From Paraburkholderia sediminicola (lineage in GTDB: Bacteria; Pseudomonadota; Gammaproteobacteria; Burkholderiales; Burkholderiaceae): a stretch of 64,000 bases of DNA. The notes under the pieces were generated by a model. That model did no database searches and had not been told where the DNA came from. It saw only the letters and a list, made by a program, of their open reading frames with translations. The position numbers and the translations under genes were made by a program. The stretch spans positions 1,860,001 through 1,924,000 of the forward strand of contig NZ_CADIKC010000001.1 of NCBI RefSeq assembly GCF_902859805.1, given 5' to 3'. Below are positions 63,802-64,000 of the stretch, one piece after another; the stretch's first letter is position 1, and every line of letters begins with the position of its first letter.

Positions 63802-64000
63802 GTGCGCCGCCTTCACGTCCCCGACGTGGCGTTCGCGACGAATGCGTGCGCGTCACGCCGCATCTGGCTCGCGCGCGCTGCGTCGGCGCTCGTCATGGCC
63901 AGCCTCGCGCCGTACGCGAACGCGCTCACCAGCACAACCGCATCGCCCGACCCTGACGCGCTTTCGCCGCAGCAATCCGCCGCATTTCGCGCGTGGTTCG
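63802..64000 (+). CDS. Start of a DUF1175-like secreted protein (cut by window edge)
   Basis: A GTG at 63802 follows the TAA of the DUF2138 gene with no gap and opens a frame that runs off the right edge (66 codons). The start has Arg residues, a hydrophobic core ([19 protein letters not shown], a signal peptide) and then [13 protein letters not shown], which looks like the opening of DUF1175 (YfaT). The position behind DUF2138 matches the E. coli yfa order. Only the N-terminus is visible. Confidence 0.6.
   Translation, partial: MRRLHVPDVAFATNACASRRIWLARAASALVMASLAPYANALTSTTASPDPDALSPQQSAAFRAWF

Noticed and set aside
1..64000. Mobile elements, CRISPR arrays, tRNA or rRNA genes
   Set aside because: No transposase, integrase, direct-repeat array or tRNA-like cloverleaf was recognised on either strand.

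Overview
The window is GC-rich DNA from a Gram-negative bacterium. Its gene content points to Burkholderiaceae, most likely Paraburkholderia or Burkholderia sensu lato. The indications are a DUF4148 secreted protein, a classical OmpC-type porin, many divergently transcribed LysR regulators, an AaeXAB/FUSC efflux operon with a NodT-type outer-membrane factor, an isoquinoline-1-oxidoreductase-like molybdoenzyme and a three-component xylose ABC transporter. This assignment is inference from the translated sequences; no database was searched. I see no rRNA, tRNA, CRISPR array, transposase, integrase or phage genes, so this looks like accessory metabolic chromosome rather than a mobile island.

Layout, left to right. 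1-6.4 kb: the 5' part of mug (minus strand, cut by the window edge), a YCII/DGPF protein translationally coupled to an ECF42-type sigma factor, a secreted beta-propeller protein, and a LysR/Rossmann-fold pair. 6.7-12.2 kb: one 1814-residue sensor combining a degenerate kinase-like domain, an AAA-type ATPase, GAF, PAS and histidine kinase. 12.2-20.4 kb: a GNAT-SDR pair facing a GlxA-type regulator, then a porin-carboxylesterase-MFS operon facing a LysR gene, then a cupin. 20.5-31 kb: potF, a DUF4148 gene, and the xylose locus (galM-xylR facing xylA-xylFGH). 31-36.4 kb: an aldehyde dehydrogenase/LysR pair and a molybdopterin plus 2Fe-2S oxidoreductase. 36.6-42 kb: an efflux operon marR-FUSC-DUF1656-HlyD-OMF with 4-base overlaps. 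42.1-45.3 kb: a KaiC-like double RecA ATPase followed four bases later by a hybrid histidine kinase. 45.5-50.6 kb: LysR facing hydrolase-MHS transporter-paralogous hydrolase and a small secreted protein. 50.6-52.5 kb: a histidine phosphatase facing a cobalamin riboswitch with cbtB-cbtA. 52.5-57 kb: an orphan amino-acid-type binding protein, a VOC protein, a 2OG-Fe(II) oxygenase and a MaoC-like dehydratase. 57.3-61.5 kb: amaB (ALDH7), an FAD amino-acid oxidase and a LysN-like aminotransferase, which fit lysine/pipecolate catabolism. 62-64 kb: DUF2138 and the start of a DUF1175-like gene, the beginning of a yfa-type cluster.

Most loci follow one scheme: a regulator transcribed away from a small catabolic or transport operon, often with a palindrome in the shared intergenic region. 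The most unusual items are the double hydrolase/transporter locus, three fixed-spacing copies of a 64-base intergenic repeat carrying opposed DnaA-box-like 9-mers, the giant sensor whose kinase-like domain lacks key metal-binding residues, the KaiC/hybrid kinase pair, and the riboswitch-controlled cbtBA unit facing a phosphatase.
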